Source: Peptoniphilus_A olsenii
GTDB taxonomy: Bacteria; Bacillota; Clostridia; Tissierellales; Peptoniphilaceae
Length of the DNA stretch: 64,000 nucleotides
Assembly: GCF_040545475.1 (NCBI RefSeq)
Contig: NZ_JBEPMA010000008.1
Span: 12,947 to 76,946, forward strand
Reading direction: 5' to 3'
The notes beneath the pieces were generated by a model that saw only the letters and a list, made by a program, of their open reading frames with translations, had not been told where the DNA came from and ran no database searches. A program made the position numbers and the translations under genes. Of the stretch, positions 33,061-42,771 are shown in pieces (within the stretch, counting starts at the first letter, position 1; each line of letters starts with the position of its first letter).

Positions 33061-34410
33061 ATGGATCAAAAACTTTCCACTATGTGGGAATCATTCTTAA
33101 AAGAATTGGAAAAAAAATCCATGTCTCAAGTTACTTACTCTACTTGGTTTTCTAGGATGCTACCTAAATCAGTAGACTATGATAATAAAAGTATTGTAAT
33201 TACAGTTCCTTCTCAGTTTATAAGAGATTATCTTGCCAATAACAAAAGGCATTTTGACCTTGTAGTTTCTGCCTTAAAAGACGTTACTGGAATAGAATTT
33301 GAAGTCACTATTATATCTGAGGCTGAAGCAGAAAATATGACACCAGGCTCATTTTCTAATAAGTCTTTTTTAAATTCAACAAGGTTAAATCCAAAATACA
33401 CTTTTGAAACTTTTGTAGTAGGTAAGAGTAATGAATTTGCTCATGCTGCAGCCCTTGCTGTAGCTGAAAATTACGAAAACCCACGCAACGCATTTTCAAA
33501 CCCACTCTTTATATATGGGGGAGTAGGTCTTGGAAAAACTCACTTAATGCAGGCTATTGGTCACTTTGTAATAGGTCAAGATCCTACAAAGAAAATACTA
33601 TATGTTACAAGTGAACAATTTACAAACGAACTTATTAATTCTATACAAACAAATAAGAATGAAGAATTTAGACATAAGTACAGAAAAGTTGATTTACTGT
33701 TAATTGACGATATTCAATTTATAGCCGATAAGGATAGAACTCAAGAGGAGTTTTTTCATACATTTAATGAACTTCACGAACAAAATAAACAAATAGTTCT
33801 TACATCAGATAAACCACCAAAAGAAATAAAATCTCTTGAAGAGAGGCTGGTATCTAGGTTTGCATGGGGATTAGTAGTAGATATTTCTGCACCAGATTTA
33901 GAAACAAGGATTGCTATTCTCAGAAATAAAGCTGATTCTGAAGGTTTTGAGGTATCAGACGATGTTATGAATTTTATTGCAGAAAATGTGAGAAGTAATA
34001 TTAGAGAACTAGAGGGAGCATTATCAAAGGTAATGGCTTATTCTAAACTCACTGATGCTGACATATCAGTAGATAGTGCAGCCATAGTACTTAGAGATAT
34101 TTATGAAACTAAGGCCAAAAAGAAGGTTACGGGCGAATATATTAAATCCGTTATTTCAAAAAAATATGGTATTTCAATAGAAGATATTAATTCCAAAAAA
34201 AGAACAAAAGCTATTGCTTATCCAAGGCAAATAGCCATGTATATAACTAGAGAACTCACTGATTTAAGCCTCCCTAAAATAGGAGATGTATTTGGTGGAC
34301 GTGATCACTCAACTGTTATTCATGCTTATGACAAGATAGAAAAAGATATGGAAAATGATCCTGTATTTAAAATAGAAATAACTAATTTGATTAAAGAAAT
34401 TAAGTCATAG
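33061..34410 (+). CDS. dnaA: Chromosomal replication initiator DnaA
   Basis: 449 residues from the ATG at 33061 (AAAGGAGG 5 nt upstream; an in-frame start at 32998 lies in the DnaA boxes). Domain I at 1-80; the AAA+ domain has GGVGLGKTHLMQAIG near residue 157 and LLIDDIQFIADK; the C-terminal DNA-binding domain has FGGRDHSTVIHAYDKIE. Confidence 0.98.
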   Translation: MDQKLSTMWESFLKELEKKSMSQVTYSTWFSRMLPKSVDYDNKSIVITVPSQFIRDYLANNKRHFDLVVSALKDVTGIEFEVTIISEAEAENMTPGSFSNKSFLNSTRLNPKYTFETFVVGKSNEFAHAAALAVAENYENPRNAFSNPLFIYGGVGLGKTHLMQAIGHFVIGQDPTKKILYVTSEQFTNELINSIQTNKNEEFRHKYRKVDLLLIDDIQFIADKDRTQEEFFHTFNELHEQNKQIVLTSDKPPKEIKSLEERLVSRFAWGLVVDISAPDLETRIAILRNKADSEGFEVSDDVMNFIAENVRSNIRELEGALSKVMAYSKLTDADISVDSAAIVLRDIYETKAKKKVTGEYIKSVISKKYGISIEDINSKKRTKAIAYPRQIAMYITRELTDLSLPKIGDVFGGRDHSTVIHAYDKIEKDMENDPVFKIEITNLIKEIKS

Positions 34411-34498
34411 TGGATAACTATCGAATTATCAAAAGTTATCCACATTTTATCAAGATTAATAAATTATGATTATTAAATCTTGTGAGGACTTATCCACA
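34409..34498. other. oriC: oriC region 2, between dnaA and dnaN
   Basis: Two perfect TTATCCACA boxes (34436-34444, 34490-34498) and one near match at 34409-34417. With region 1 this gives the bipartite origin layout known from Bacillus. Confidence 0.75.
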
Positions 34499-34553
34499 AA
34501 TCAACAGCCCCTACTATTATTACTATTTAATATACTATTTTCTAGGAGGAAAA

Positions 34554-35648
34554 ATGAAAATACGAATAAATAGAAAAGAACTGGCTAAGCATATTCAAAT
34601 AGTTCAAAAAGCAATTTCTGCTAGAACAACTATGCAAATATTAGAAGGTATTATGCTAAAAGCTGAAAATAACACTTTAACTCTTACAGCTACAGATACT
34701 GAAATCAGCATAAGAACAAAACTTTCATGTATAGTTGAAGAAGAAGGACAATTAGTTATACATTCGAGACTATTTGGAGATATTGTCAGAAAACTAAATA
34801 ATGATTTAATAGATATAAAAGTTGAAAATTATAATATGAATTTAAGATGTGGCGAATCAATATTTAATATTAGTACGCAAAATGCAGAAGATTATCCTGA
34901 TTTACCACGTATTGACGAATATAAAAAGCTGACTATGTCTGCTAGTGAAATTAAAAATATTGTCAAAAAAACTACTTTTGCTGTTTCACAAGATGAAACT
35001 CGAATAATATTTACAGGTGTTTTGATGGACATTAAAAAAGACTACATTAATTTTGTAGCTCTTGACGGATTCAGAATGGCTATTCAAAAGATAGAAAAAG
35101 AAGTGGATTTTGAAACATCTATTATTATTCCATCGAGATCTTTAAATGAACTTGTAAAAATTCTTGAAGATGATTACGATGTAGAAATCCATATTTCTAG
35201 AAATAATATTGTATTTTCTTTCAATAATACAGTATTTTATTCAACACTTTTAAGTGGAGAGTTTTTTAACTATAATGGACTACTGCGTGATAATCACGAT
35301 ATAACTTGTGATGTAAAAAAATCTGAGTTTCAATCAGCAGTTGAAAGAGCTTCACTTTTAGCTAGAGAGGATAGAGCAAATCTTATTAAATTAAATATTG
35401 AAGATAGTTCTATTGAAATAAAGAGTAATTCTGAAATTGGAGATGTTTTTGAAAAAGTTCAAACGTCTAATGTAAATGAAAATTTAAAAATAGCTTTTAA
35501 CTCTAAATATATATTAGATGGTGTTAAAATATTAGAAAATGAAGATATTCTTCTAAATTTTACAGATTCTGTGAATCCTTTAATTATTACAGAATCTGAA
35601 GATGACTCATATATTTATTTAGTTTTACCAGTAAGGTTGGCGGGATAA
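34554..35648 (+). CDS. dnaN: DNA polymerase III beta sliding clamp
   Basis: 364 residues from the ATG at 34554 (AGGAGG upstream; an upstream in-frame start at 34482 falls in the DnaA-box region). Three repeated clamp domains; LTATDTEISIRTKL, a central FTGVLMDIKKDYINFVALDG and a C-terminal VLPVRLAG, a variant of the usual PMR end. Confidence 0.96.
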   Translation: MKIRINRKELAKHIQIVQKAISARTTMQILEGIMLKAENNTLTLTATDTEISIRTKLSCIVEEEGQLVIHSRLFGDIVRKLNNDLIDIKVENYNMNLRCGESIFNISTQNAEDYPDLPRIDEYKKLTMSASEIKNIVKKTTFAVSQDETRIIFTGVLMDIKKDYINFVALDGFRMAIQKIEKEVDFETSIIIPSRSLNELVKILEDDYDVEIHISRNNIVFSFNNTVFYSTLLSGEFFNYNGLLRDNHDITCDVKKSEFQSAVERASLLAREDRANLIKLNIEDSSIEIKSNSEIGDVFEKVQTSNVNENLKIAFNSKYILDGVKILENEDILLNFTDSVNPLIITESEDDSYIYLVLPVRLAG

Positions 35649-35867
35649 ATGGAAAGACAAATTATCAATATAGACACTGAATTTATAAAACTAGATTCTC
35701 TTTTAAAGTTTGCAGGTCTTTGTGATACTGGCGGAATGGCTAAAAATGTAATAAAAGATGAACTCGTAAAAGTTAATGGCGAAATTGAAACTAGAAGAGG
35801 ACGCAAACTCTATCCAAATGATGAAGTCGAGTTTTATGGAAATGTAGTTGTAATTGGTGAAAAATGA
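35649..35867 (+). CDS. yaaA: S4-domain RNA-binding protein YaaA
   Basis: 72 residues. The S4 motif IKLDSLLKFAGLCDTGGMAK, then VKVNGEIETRRGRKLYPNDE. Its ATG directly follows the dnaN stop (TAAATG) and its end overlaps recF by 4 nt. It is a standard dnaN-recF spacer gene, involved in ribosome assembly in relatives. Confidence 0.93.
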   Translation: MERQIINIDTEFIKLDSLLKFAGLCDTGGMAKNVIKDELVKVNGEIETRRGRKLYPNDEVEFYGNVVVIGEK

Positions 35868-36940
35868 GACTGGAGTTTCTAAAGCTTCTAAATTTTAGAA
35901 ATTATAAGAATCTCGTGTTTAATCCAGACGAGAATATAAATATTTTATATGGACTCAACGCTTCTGGTAAAACAAATTTGATTGAAGCTATTTATATGTC
36001 TGTAAAATCTACAAGTTATAGAAATACTAAAGACAATGAACTTATTAATTTAGATGAAAATAAATCTAGTATTATTTCTAGATACATGAATAAAGAATAT
36101 AAGGACGATTATAGAATTGAGATATTCAATAATCAAAATAAAAAACTATATATAAACGATGAAAAAGTGAATTCTAAAGAATATCGAAAATCTAGATTTG
36201 CAGTCCTTTTTAGCCCAAATGACTTAAATATGATAAAATATTCACCTAGGGATAGGCGGAAATTTCTAGATGAAATACTTTCAAATTTAGAACCTTCTTA
36301 TGATTATTATTATCAAAGATATAGGAAAATTTTATTTGAAAGAAATAAACTCTTAAAAATTAAGATGGATAAAAATTTATTAGATATTTACAACAGAGAA
36401 CTTGCTGTAAATGGGACTAAAATAATTGTAATGAGGCTAAAAGCTATAAAAAAATTAAATGAATTTGCAAAATATCATTATAAAAACATTGCAGGCGACG
36501 ATTTAAATATAACTTATCTTTCTACTGTACCAGTAGTACTTGATGAAGAACTTTTAAAGAAAAACTATCTGAATCTTTTAAACTCAACTTTTACAGTTGA
36601 TATGGAAAAAAGATATACAACTGTGGGCCCGCATAGAGATGACTTGGATTTTAAAATAAACAAACTTTCATCAAAAATATATGGTTCTCAAGGAGAACAG
36701 AGAAGTATTGTACTTAGTCTTAAGCTATCAGAGACGGATTTGATAAAAAGTCTATATAATGAATATCCAATTCTTTTATTAGATGATGTATTTTCGGAGA
36801 TAGATTTTAATAGAAGAAGATATTTTATATATTCTCTCAAAAACACACAGACATTTATCACTACTACAGAGGTAAATAAATATTTACAAAATATAGATGC
36901 AAAATTTTTCCAAATAAGTAATGGAAAAATTATAAATTAG
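35864..36940 (+). CDS. recF: DNA replication/repair protein RecF
   Basis: 358 residues. Walker A GLNASGKTNLIEAIY near residue 30, signature GSQGEQRSIVLSLKL and Walker B PILLLDDVFSEID near 305. It promotes RecA loading at gaps in DNA. Confidence 0.96.
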   Translation: MRLEFLKLLNFRNYKNLVFNPDENINILYGLNASGKTNLIEAIYMSVKSTSYRNTKDNELINLDENKSSIISRYMNKEYKDDYRIEIFNNQNKKLYINDEKVNSKEYRKSRFAVLFSPNDLNMIKYSPRDRRKFLDEILSNLEPSYDYYYQRYRKILFERNKLLKIKMDKNLLDIYNRELAVNGTKIIVMRLKAIKKLNEFAKYHYKNIAGDDLNITYLSTVPVVLDEELLKKNYLNLLNSTFTVDMEKRYTTVGPHRDDLDFKINKLSSKIYGSQGEQRSIVLSLKLSETDLIKSLYNEYPILLLDDVFSEIDFNRRRYFIYSLKNTQTFITTTEVNKYLQNIDAKFFQISNGKIIN

Positions 36941-36953
36941 AATAGGAGAAAAC

Positions 36954-38867
36954 ATGGCAAACACTGAAAGACATTATGGTGCTAGCGATATCCAGGTTTT
37001 AGAGGGGCTTGAGCCTGTTAGAAAAAGACCAGGGATGTATATTGGTTCAACAGGACCTAAAGGACTACACCATTTAGTTTATGAAGTTGTAGACAACTCA
37101 ATAGATGAGGCACTTGCAGGTATCTGCGACCATATTATTATTAAAATAGATGAAGATGGCTATGTCGAAATTTCAGATAATGGTTCGGGAATACCAGTAG
37201 AAAAGCACCCTCAAACAGGAAAATCAACAGTAGAAACTGTTCTTACTATACTTCATGCTGGGGGTAAATTTGACAATGGAGCTTACAAAGTAAGTGGTGG
37301 GCTTCATGGTGTAGGTGTTTCTGTAGTAAATGCACTTTCAACAAAGCTTGTTGCTACAATTAAAAGAGATGGAAAAATTTACCAACAAGAATTTTCAAGA
37401 GGACATGCTACTAGTGAATTAAAAATCATTGGAGATGTTAAAAAAACTGACACAGGTACAACTATTTATTTTGAACCTGATCCTGAAATTTTTGAAACAG
37501 TAGAATTTTCTTTTGAAACTCTGTCTAAAAGATTTAGAGAAATGGCCTTTTTAAATAAAGGAATTAAAATTGAATTTATAGACAAAAGACATAAAAAACA
37601 AGAAGTTTATTATTATGAAGGTGGTATAAAATCTTTCGTTGAATTTATCAATGAGAAGAAAAAACCAATTCATGATGAAATTATATATATTGAAAAAGTA
37701 AAAGAAGAAACAGCAATTGAAATTGCCATTCAATATACTGACTCTTATAGTGAGGTAGTACTTAGTTTTGCCAATAATATAAATACCGAAGAAGGTGGAA
37801 CACATCTTTCAGGCTTTAGATCGGCACTAACACGTACTTTAAATGACTATGGGCGTAAAAATAATATAATCAAAGAAAAAGAAGAAAACTTATCTGGAGA
37901 AGATGTTAGAGAAGGTATGACAGCTGTAATAAGTGTCAAACTTCCTGATCCACAATTTGAAGGACAAACTAAAGCTAAGCTTGGAAACTCTGAAACAAGA
38001 GGAGTAGTGGATTCTGTTTTATCAGAAGAATTGGCAGTATTTTTAGAAGAAAATCCTAAAATTGGAAAGAAAATCTTAGAAAAATCACTTTCAGCAAGAC
38101 GTGCAAGAGAAGCTGCAAGACGTGCTAGAGATTTGACTAGAAAGAAAAACAATCTCGAAAGTATGACTCTTCCTGGCAAACTCACAGACTGTCAAAATGA
38201 TGACCCTGAAAGAAATGAAATATTTATAGTCGAAGGTAATTCAGCAGGCGGTTCTGCAAAAGATGGACGTGATTCAGCTTATCAAGCAATTTTACCACTT
38301 AGAGGTAAGATTATGAATGTTGAAAAAGCAAGACTTGATAGAATATTAAATTCATCTGAAATTCGAGCTATGATTACTGCATTTGGAACAGGAATTGGCG
38401 AAGAGTTTGACATTTCAAAACTGAGATACAATAAAATTATAATCATGACCGATGCTGATGTGGATGGTGCCCATATAATGACACTGCTTTTAACTTTCTT
38501 CTTTAGATATATGAGACCATTAATAGAAGAAGGGCATGTATATGTTGCACAAGCACCACTTTATGGTATCGAAAAAGGCAATAAGATTTTGAGATATTGC
38601 CACAATGATAAAGAGCTAAGACTTGCTCTTGAAGAATATAAAAGTGATAAAGTAAATATCAAAAGATACAAAGGGCTTGGAGAAATGAACGAAGAGCAAC
38701 TTTGGGAAACAACTATGAATCCTGATAATAGGTTACTGCTCAAAGTAAATATTGACGATTTGCAACAAGCTGATGAAACATTCGACATTTTAATGGGTTC
38801 AGAAGTAGAACCAAGACGTGATTTCATCTCAGAAAATGCAGAATATGCAGATTTTGTGGATGCATAG
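36954..38867 (+). CDS. gyrB: DNA gyrase subunit B
   Basis: 637 residues. GHKL ATPase (EVVDNSIDEALAG, HAGGKF, GLHGVGVSVVNAL) and TOPRIM domain (EGNSAGGSAKDGRD, MTDADVDGAHI), ending PRRDFISENAEYADFVDA. Introduces negative supercoils with GyrA. Confidence 0.98.
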   Translation: MANTERHYGASDIQVLEGLEPVRKRPGMYIGSTGPKGLHHLVYEVVDNSIDEALAGICDHIIIKIDEDGYVEISDNGSGIPVEKHPQTGKSTVETVLTILHAGGKFDNGAYKVSGGLHGVGVSVVNALSTKLVATIKRDGKIYQQEFSRGHATSELKIIGDVKKTDTGTTIYFEPDPEIFETVEFSFETLSKRFREMAFLNKGIKIEFIDKRHKKQEVYYYEGGIKSFVEFINEKKKPIHDEIIYIEKVKEETAIEIAIQYTDSYSEVVLSFANNINTEEGGTHLSGFRSALTRTLNDYGRKNNIIKEKEENLSGEDVREGMTAVISVKLPDPQFEGQTKAKLGNSETRGVVDSVLSEELAVFLEENPKIGKKILEKSLSARRAREAARRARDLTRKKNNLESMTLPGKLTDCQNDDPERNEIFIVEGNSAGGSAKDGRDSAYQAILPLRGKIMNVEKARLDRILNSSEIRAMITAFGTGIGEEFDISKLRYNKIIIMTDADVDGAHIMTLLLTFFFRYMRPLIEEGHVYVAQAPLYGIEKGNKILRYCHNDKELRLALEEYKSDKVNIKRYKGLGEMNEEQLWETTMNPDNRLLLKVNIDDLQQADETFDILMGSEVEPRRDFISENAEYADFVDA

Positions 38868-38876
38868 GAGGATCTT

Positions 38877-41306
38877 ATGAGTGAAGACAAATTTATAGAA
38901 GCGGGGATACTCGACGTAGATATTGATAAAAAGATGAGATCTTCTTATCTTGATTATTCAATGTCTGTTATTGTAGCTAGAGCATTACCTGATGTACGTG
39001 ATGGGTTAAAACCTGTTCACAGGAGAATTTTATACGGAATGCAAGGACTTGGTCTATCGCCAGGTGGTAGTTATAGAAAATCAGCAAGACTTGTTGGGGA
39101 TGTTATGGGTAAATATCACCCTCATGGTGACTCCTCAATTTATGAAGCTACTGTAAGACTTGCACAGAGTTTTAATACTAGATATACACTTGTAGATGGT
39201 CAAGGAAACTTTGGTAATATAGATGGTGACGATGCAGCGGCAATGCGTTATACAGAAGTTAAAATGACAAGACTTGCCGAAGAAATGCTGCGCGATATTA
39301 ACAAAGATACAGTTGATTTCAAACCGAACTTTGACGAAAATGAAAAAGAGCCAGTGATACTTCCATCTAGATTTCCAAATTTATTGGTAAATGGTTCTAG
39401 TGGTATAGCTGTAGGTATGGCAACCAATATGGCTCCTCACAATATGAATGAAGCCATAGATGGAATTATTGCATACATTGACAATGATGAAATTAATATA
39501 GATGAATTAAATGAAATAATAAAAGGACCAGACTTTCCAACTGGTGCTCAAATTATGGGCACAGATGGAATCAAAAAAGCTTATAAAACAGGTAGAGGAA
39601 AGCTTACAGTAAGAGCAATTGCTGAAATTGAAAATGTAACTAAACAAAAACAACAAATAATAGTTACAGAACTTCCTTATCAAGTTAATAAATCAAATTT
39701 AATTATTAAAATTGCAGAACTTGCCAAAAATAAAGTTATTGAAGGTATATCAAACATAACTGACTCATCAAATAGAAATGGTATCAAAATAATAATTGAT
39801 TTAAAAAGAGATGCAAATGCAAATGTGGTTTTAAATAAACTGTATAGAAATACTCAAATGCAAATAACATTTGGTATTATAAATCTTGCTCTTGTAAATG
39901 AAAAACCAGAGATATTAAACTTAAAAGATTTAATTAGACATTATGTAGATCACCAAGTTGAAGTTGTAACAAGAAGAACAAAATTTGATTTAGATAAAGC
40001 TGAAAAAAGAGCTCATATTGTTGAAGGTCTTTTCATAGCTCTTGACAATATAGATAGAATTATTCAAATTGTCAGAAGTTCTAAAGATGACGACGAAGTC
40101 AAGAAAAAATTTAAAAAAGAATTTGACTTGACAGATTTACAGTCACAGGCAATTCTTGATATGAGAATTAGGAGACTCACTGGATTAGAACGTGAAAAAC
40201 TAGATGCTGAGTATAAAAAATTAATTAAAGATATCAAGAGATTTAGAGAAATCCTAGAGAATAATGATGTTTTGATGAACTTAATAAAAGAAGAGCTTAC
40301 AGAAATAAAAGAAAAATATGGCGATTTGAGAAGAACAATAATATCTCCAAGTGCAACAGATATTGAAATGAGAGATATAATTAAAAAAGAAGATGTTGTA
40401 ATAACTCTAACTCAATTTGGCTATATCAAGAGAATGAGTGAAGGAACATACAAACCACAAAAACGTGGTGGAAGGGGTATATCTTCTGGTAATATGCGTG
40501 AGGATGACTTTGTAAAAGAATTATTTGTAACATCAACTCACGATATAATACTGTTCTTTACAACTCTTGGAAATGTATTTAGACTAAATGCATACGAAAT
40601 ACCTAAGGACTCGAGGGCTTCTAGGGGAACTGCACTTGTAAATCTATTACAACTTCAATCTGATGAAAAAGTTACATCTATAATACCTGTAGAAAAATAC
40701 GATCCAGATATGAATTTTGTAATGGTTACAGAAAAGGGATTAATCAAAAGAACTTCTGCTAAAGAATATAAAAATATAAGAAAATCAGGTATAATATCTA
40801 TAAACCTCAATGATGGAGATAGACTAATAGGAGTTCATTTAACTCACGACAAACAAGAAGTTATGCTAGTGACAAGAAACGGCATGTCAATAAGATTTAA
40901 TGAAGAACAAGTTAGAAAAAGTGGTAGAAATACAATGGGAGTTAAATCCATTGAACTGGATGATGACGATGTTGTGGTTTCATCTGCTATTGTAAAAGAT
41001 GACGAATATCTATTGGTAGTTTCTGAATGTGGTTATGGAAAGCTGACAGAGATTTCAAAATACAGACCTCAAAATAGAGCAGGTAAAGGTGTTTTGACAT
41101 ACAAAGTTACCCAAAAAACTGGTAAAGTTGCAGCTGCAAGTGTGGTAGATAAACAAGACGATGTCATGATTATCGCCGATTCTGGTATAATTATAAGAAT
41201 TTTAACTGACGATATTTCATTGCAGGGAAGAAATACATCCGGTGTAAAACTTATGAATTTAAAAGATTCAAAAGTAGTTTCTGTAGCGAAATATATAGGT
41301 GACTAG
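38877..41306 (+). CDS. gyrA: DNA gyrase subunit A
   Basis: 809 residues. The catalytic Tyr is in AAMRYTEVKMTRL near residue 123; the quinolone-resistance region reads GKYHPHGDSSIYEA, with Ser and Ile at positions 83/84-like sites. The GyrA box QKRGGRG near residue 526 marks it as gyrase rather than topoisomerase IV. Confidence 0.98.
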   Translation: MSEDKFIEAGILDVDIDKKMRSSYLDYSMSVIVARALPDVRDGLKPVHRRILYGMQGLGLSPGGSYRKSARLVGDVMGKYHPHGDSSIYEATVRLAQSFNTRYTLVDGQGNFGNIDGDDAAAMRYTEVKMTRLAEEMLRDINKDTVDFKPNFDENEKEPVILPSRFPNLLVNGSSGIAVGMATNMAPHNMNEAIDGIIAYIDNDEINIDELNEIIKGPDFPTGAQIMGTDGIKKAYKTGRGKLTVRAIAEIENVTKQKQQIIVTELPYQVNKSNLIIKIAELAKNKVIEGISNITDSSNRNGIKIIIDLKRDANANVVLNKLYRNTQMQITFGIINLALVNEKPEILNLKDLIRHYVDHQVEVVTRRTKFDLDKAEKRAHIVEGLFIALDNIDRIIQIVRSSKDDDEVKKKFKKEFDLTDLQSQAILDMRIRRLTGLEREKLDAEYKKLIKDIKRFREILENNDVLMNLIKEELTEIKEKYGDLRRTIISPSATDIEMRDIIKKEDVVITLTQFGYIKRMSEGTYKPQKRGGRGISSGNMREDDFVKELFVTSTHDIILFFTTLGNVFRLNAYEIPKDSRASRGTALVNLLQLQSDEKVTSIIPVEKYDPDMNFVMVTEKGLIKRTSAKEYKNIRKSGIISINLNDGDRLIGVHLTHDKQEVMLVTRNGMSIRFNEEQVRKSGRNTMGVKSIELDDDDVVVSSAIVKDDEYLLVVSECGYGKLTEISKYRPQNRAGKGVLTYKVTQKTGKVAAASVVDKQDDVMIIADSGIIIRILTDDISLQGRNTSGVKLMNLKDSKVVSVAKYIGD

Positions 41307-41316
41307 GAGGAATCAA

Positions 41317-41628
41317 ATGAATTTTAAACTTGAAACGAAAAATACTGCAGATTTTTTAATATTATATCCAATTGGGGAACTAGACGTATACAATACTGGT
41401 GCGTTTAAAGAAAAAGCCCTCAAAGCATATAATGAAGATAAAAAGAATATCTTATTCGACTGCAAAGACTTAAAATATTTAGATTCAACTGGGCTTGGTT
41501 CTTTGATGTTCATACTAAAGAATATCAAAGAAAATGGTCACAAAATAGTTATAGAAAACTTAAATAGTTCAATTATGAAACTATTTAAAATAACTCAATT
41601 AGACGAAGTATTTGAAATTAGGGGGTAG
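41317..41628 (+). CDS. STAS-domain anti-sigma factor antagonist (RsbV/SpoIIAA type)
   Basis: 103 residues from the ATG at 41317 behind AGGAGG. The phosphorylation loop YLDSTGLGSLMFIL carries the regulatory Ser; ILFDCKDLKYLDSTGLG is the usual strand and helix arrangement. In this family, the unphosphorylated form binds the anti-sigma kinase and frees the sigma factor. It starts 10 nt after gyrA and leads the three-gene sigma module. Confidence 0.88.
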   Translation: MNFKLETKNTADFLILYPIGELDVYNTGAFKEKALKAYNEDKKNILFDCKDLKYLDSTGLGSLMFILKNIKENGHKIVIENLNSSIMKLFKITQLDEVFEIRG

Positions 41629-41629
41629 T

Positions 41630-41977
41630 ATGGATACACTAAGATATCAATTACCAAATGATGCTTTGTACTTTTCTACAGTAAGGCTTATGACTACAGG
41701 TATTTTAAACACATTAAATAGAAATATCGAAGAAATAGAAGATATTAAAATGGCTGTCACAGAGTCTTTGAATATTTGTCTAAATTTGAAAAAAAATGAT
41801 GTAATAAATCTTGTTTTTGAAATTGAAGAAGAATCTCTAAAAATAAAAGTTTCAGAAATTTCAGAAGATGAATTAAATTCTTGTGAAAAACTCTCTCTTG
41901 CAAAAACTATAATCGATTATCTTGTAGATAATTCATATTTTGAAGAAAATACTTTAGTACTCGTAAAAGAGCTTTAG
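41630..41977 (+). CDS. Degenerate anti-sigma factor kinase (RsbW/SpoIIAB-like)
   Basis: 115 residues from the ATG at 41630 (GGGGGT upstream), against about 140-160 for the family. The helix with the N-box is recognisable (DIKMAVTESLNICLNL, conserved Glu and Asn), but no G1 box (DxGxG) or G2 glycine loop is visible in the C-terminal half. Position between the STAS protein and the sigma factor supports the assignment. If the ATP site is lost it may act as a binding protein without kinase activity. Confidence 0.7.
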   Translation: MDTLRYQLPNDALYFSTVRLMTTGILNTLNRNIEEIEDIKMAVTESLNICLNLKKNDVINLVFEIEEESLKIKVSEISEDELNSCEKLSLAKTIIDYLVDNSYFEENTLVLVKEL

Positions 41978-41985
41978 GTTTAATT

Positions 41986-42771
41986 ATGAATTTAAAAAAA
42001 TATAACGATTTAGATAGAAGGCTTACAAAAGAAGAGAGAAAAGAACTTTTTAGAGAATATTACGAAGAAAAAGACCAAGAAATACGAGATATTTTAATTG
42101 AAGAGCATCTATATATTGCAGAGATTTTATCAAAAAAGTATACAAATAGAGGAATCGACTATGACGATATATTTCAAATAGCGTCTATTGGTCTTATATA
42201 TGCAATTGAGAGATTTGATCCAACAAAAGGATTTGAATTTTCATCTTTTGCAACACCTACAATAATTGGTGAGATTAAAAAATATTTTAGAGATAATGGT
42301 TGGACAATTAGAGTTCCACGTAGAATACAAGAACTATCCAAAAAAATTGCCAATGCAACAACAACTCTATCTCAAAAATATCAAAAAACACCTACAATTG
42401 AAGATATAGCAGAATTTTTGGGCTCAACTCCCGAAGAAATAATGGAAGCTATGGAAGCATCAAAAGTTTATACACCACAATCATTAGATGTAACATATGA
42501 GAGTGGCAGCGAAAATGAATTTAGCTTGGCTGATTTGATAGGTGAAGATGAATCTTACTTTGATAAAATAGAAACAAATGACTTTTTCAAAAAAGCTATG
42601 AAAAATTTAGATGATGTAGAAAAGAAAATATTATTAGACAGATATTTCAATAAGAGAACTCAAGTTGCGATTGCCAAGGAGTTAAATATTTCTCAAATGA
42701 CAGTTTCAAGAATTGAGAAAAAAGTTTTAGGGAAGATGAAAAAAGAAATAAGTAAAAGTATGGAGGTATAA
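41986..42771 (+). CDS. RNA polymerase sigma factor, SigB/SigF/SigG type
   Basis: 261 residues. Region 2 shows IAEILSKKYTNRGIDYDDIF...FDPTKGFEFSSFATPTIIGEI; region 3 starts RDNGWTIRVPRRIQELSKKI; region 4 ends with the HTH TQVAIAKELNISQMTVSRIEKKVL. This is the sigma-70 branch controlled by partner switching (sigma-B for general stress, sigma-F/G in spores). Which one it is cannot be decided from sequence alone; no sporulation genes are visible. Its stop shares a base with the next start. Confidence 0.9.
   Translation: MNLKKYNDLDRRLTKEERKELFREYYEEKDQEIRDILIEEHLYIAEILSKKYTNRGIDYDDIFQIASIGLIYAIERFDPTKGFEFSSFATPTIIGEIKKYFRDNGWTIRVPRRIQELSKKIANATTTLSQKYQKTPTIEDIAEFLGSTPEEIMEAMEASKVYTPQSLDVTYESGSENEFSLADLIGEDESYFDKIETNDFFKKAMKNLDDVEKKILLDRYFNKRTQVAIAKELNISQMTVSRIEKKVLGKMKKEISKSMEV

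Noticed and set aside
41986..42771. Calling the sigma factor a sporulation sigma-F
   Set aside because: The order of genes fits, but no sporulation genes are seen and sequence alone does not separate SigB from SigF; left as SigB/F/G type.
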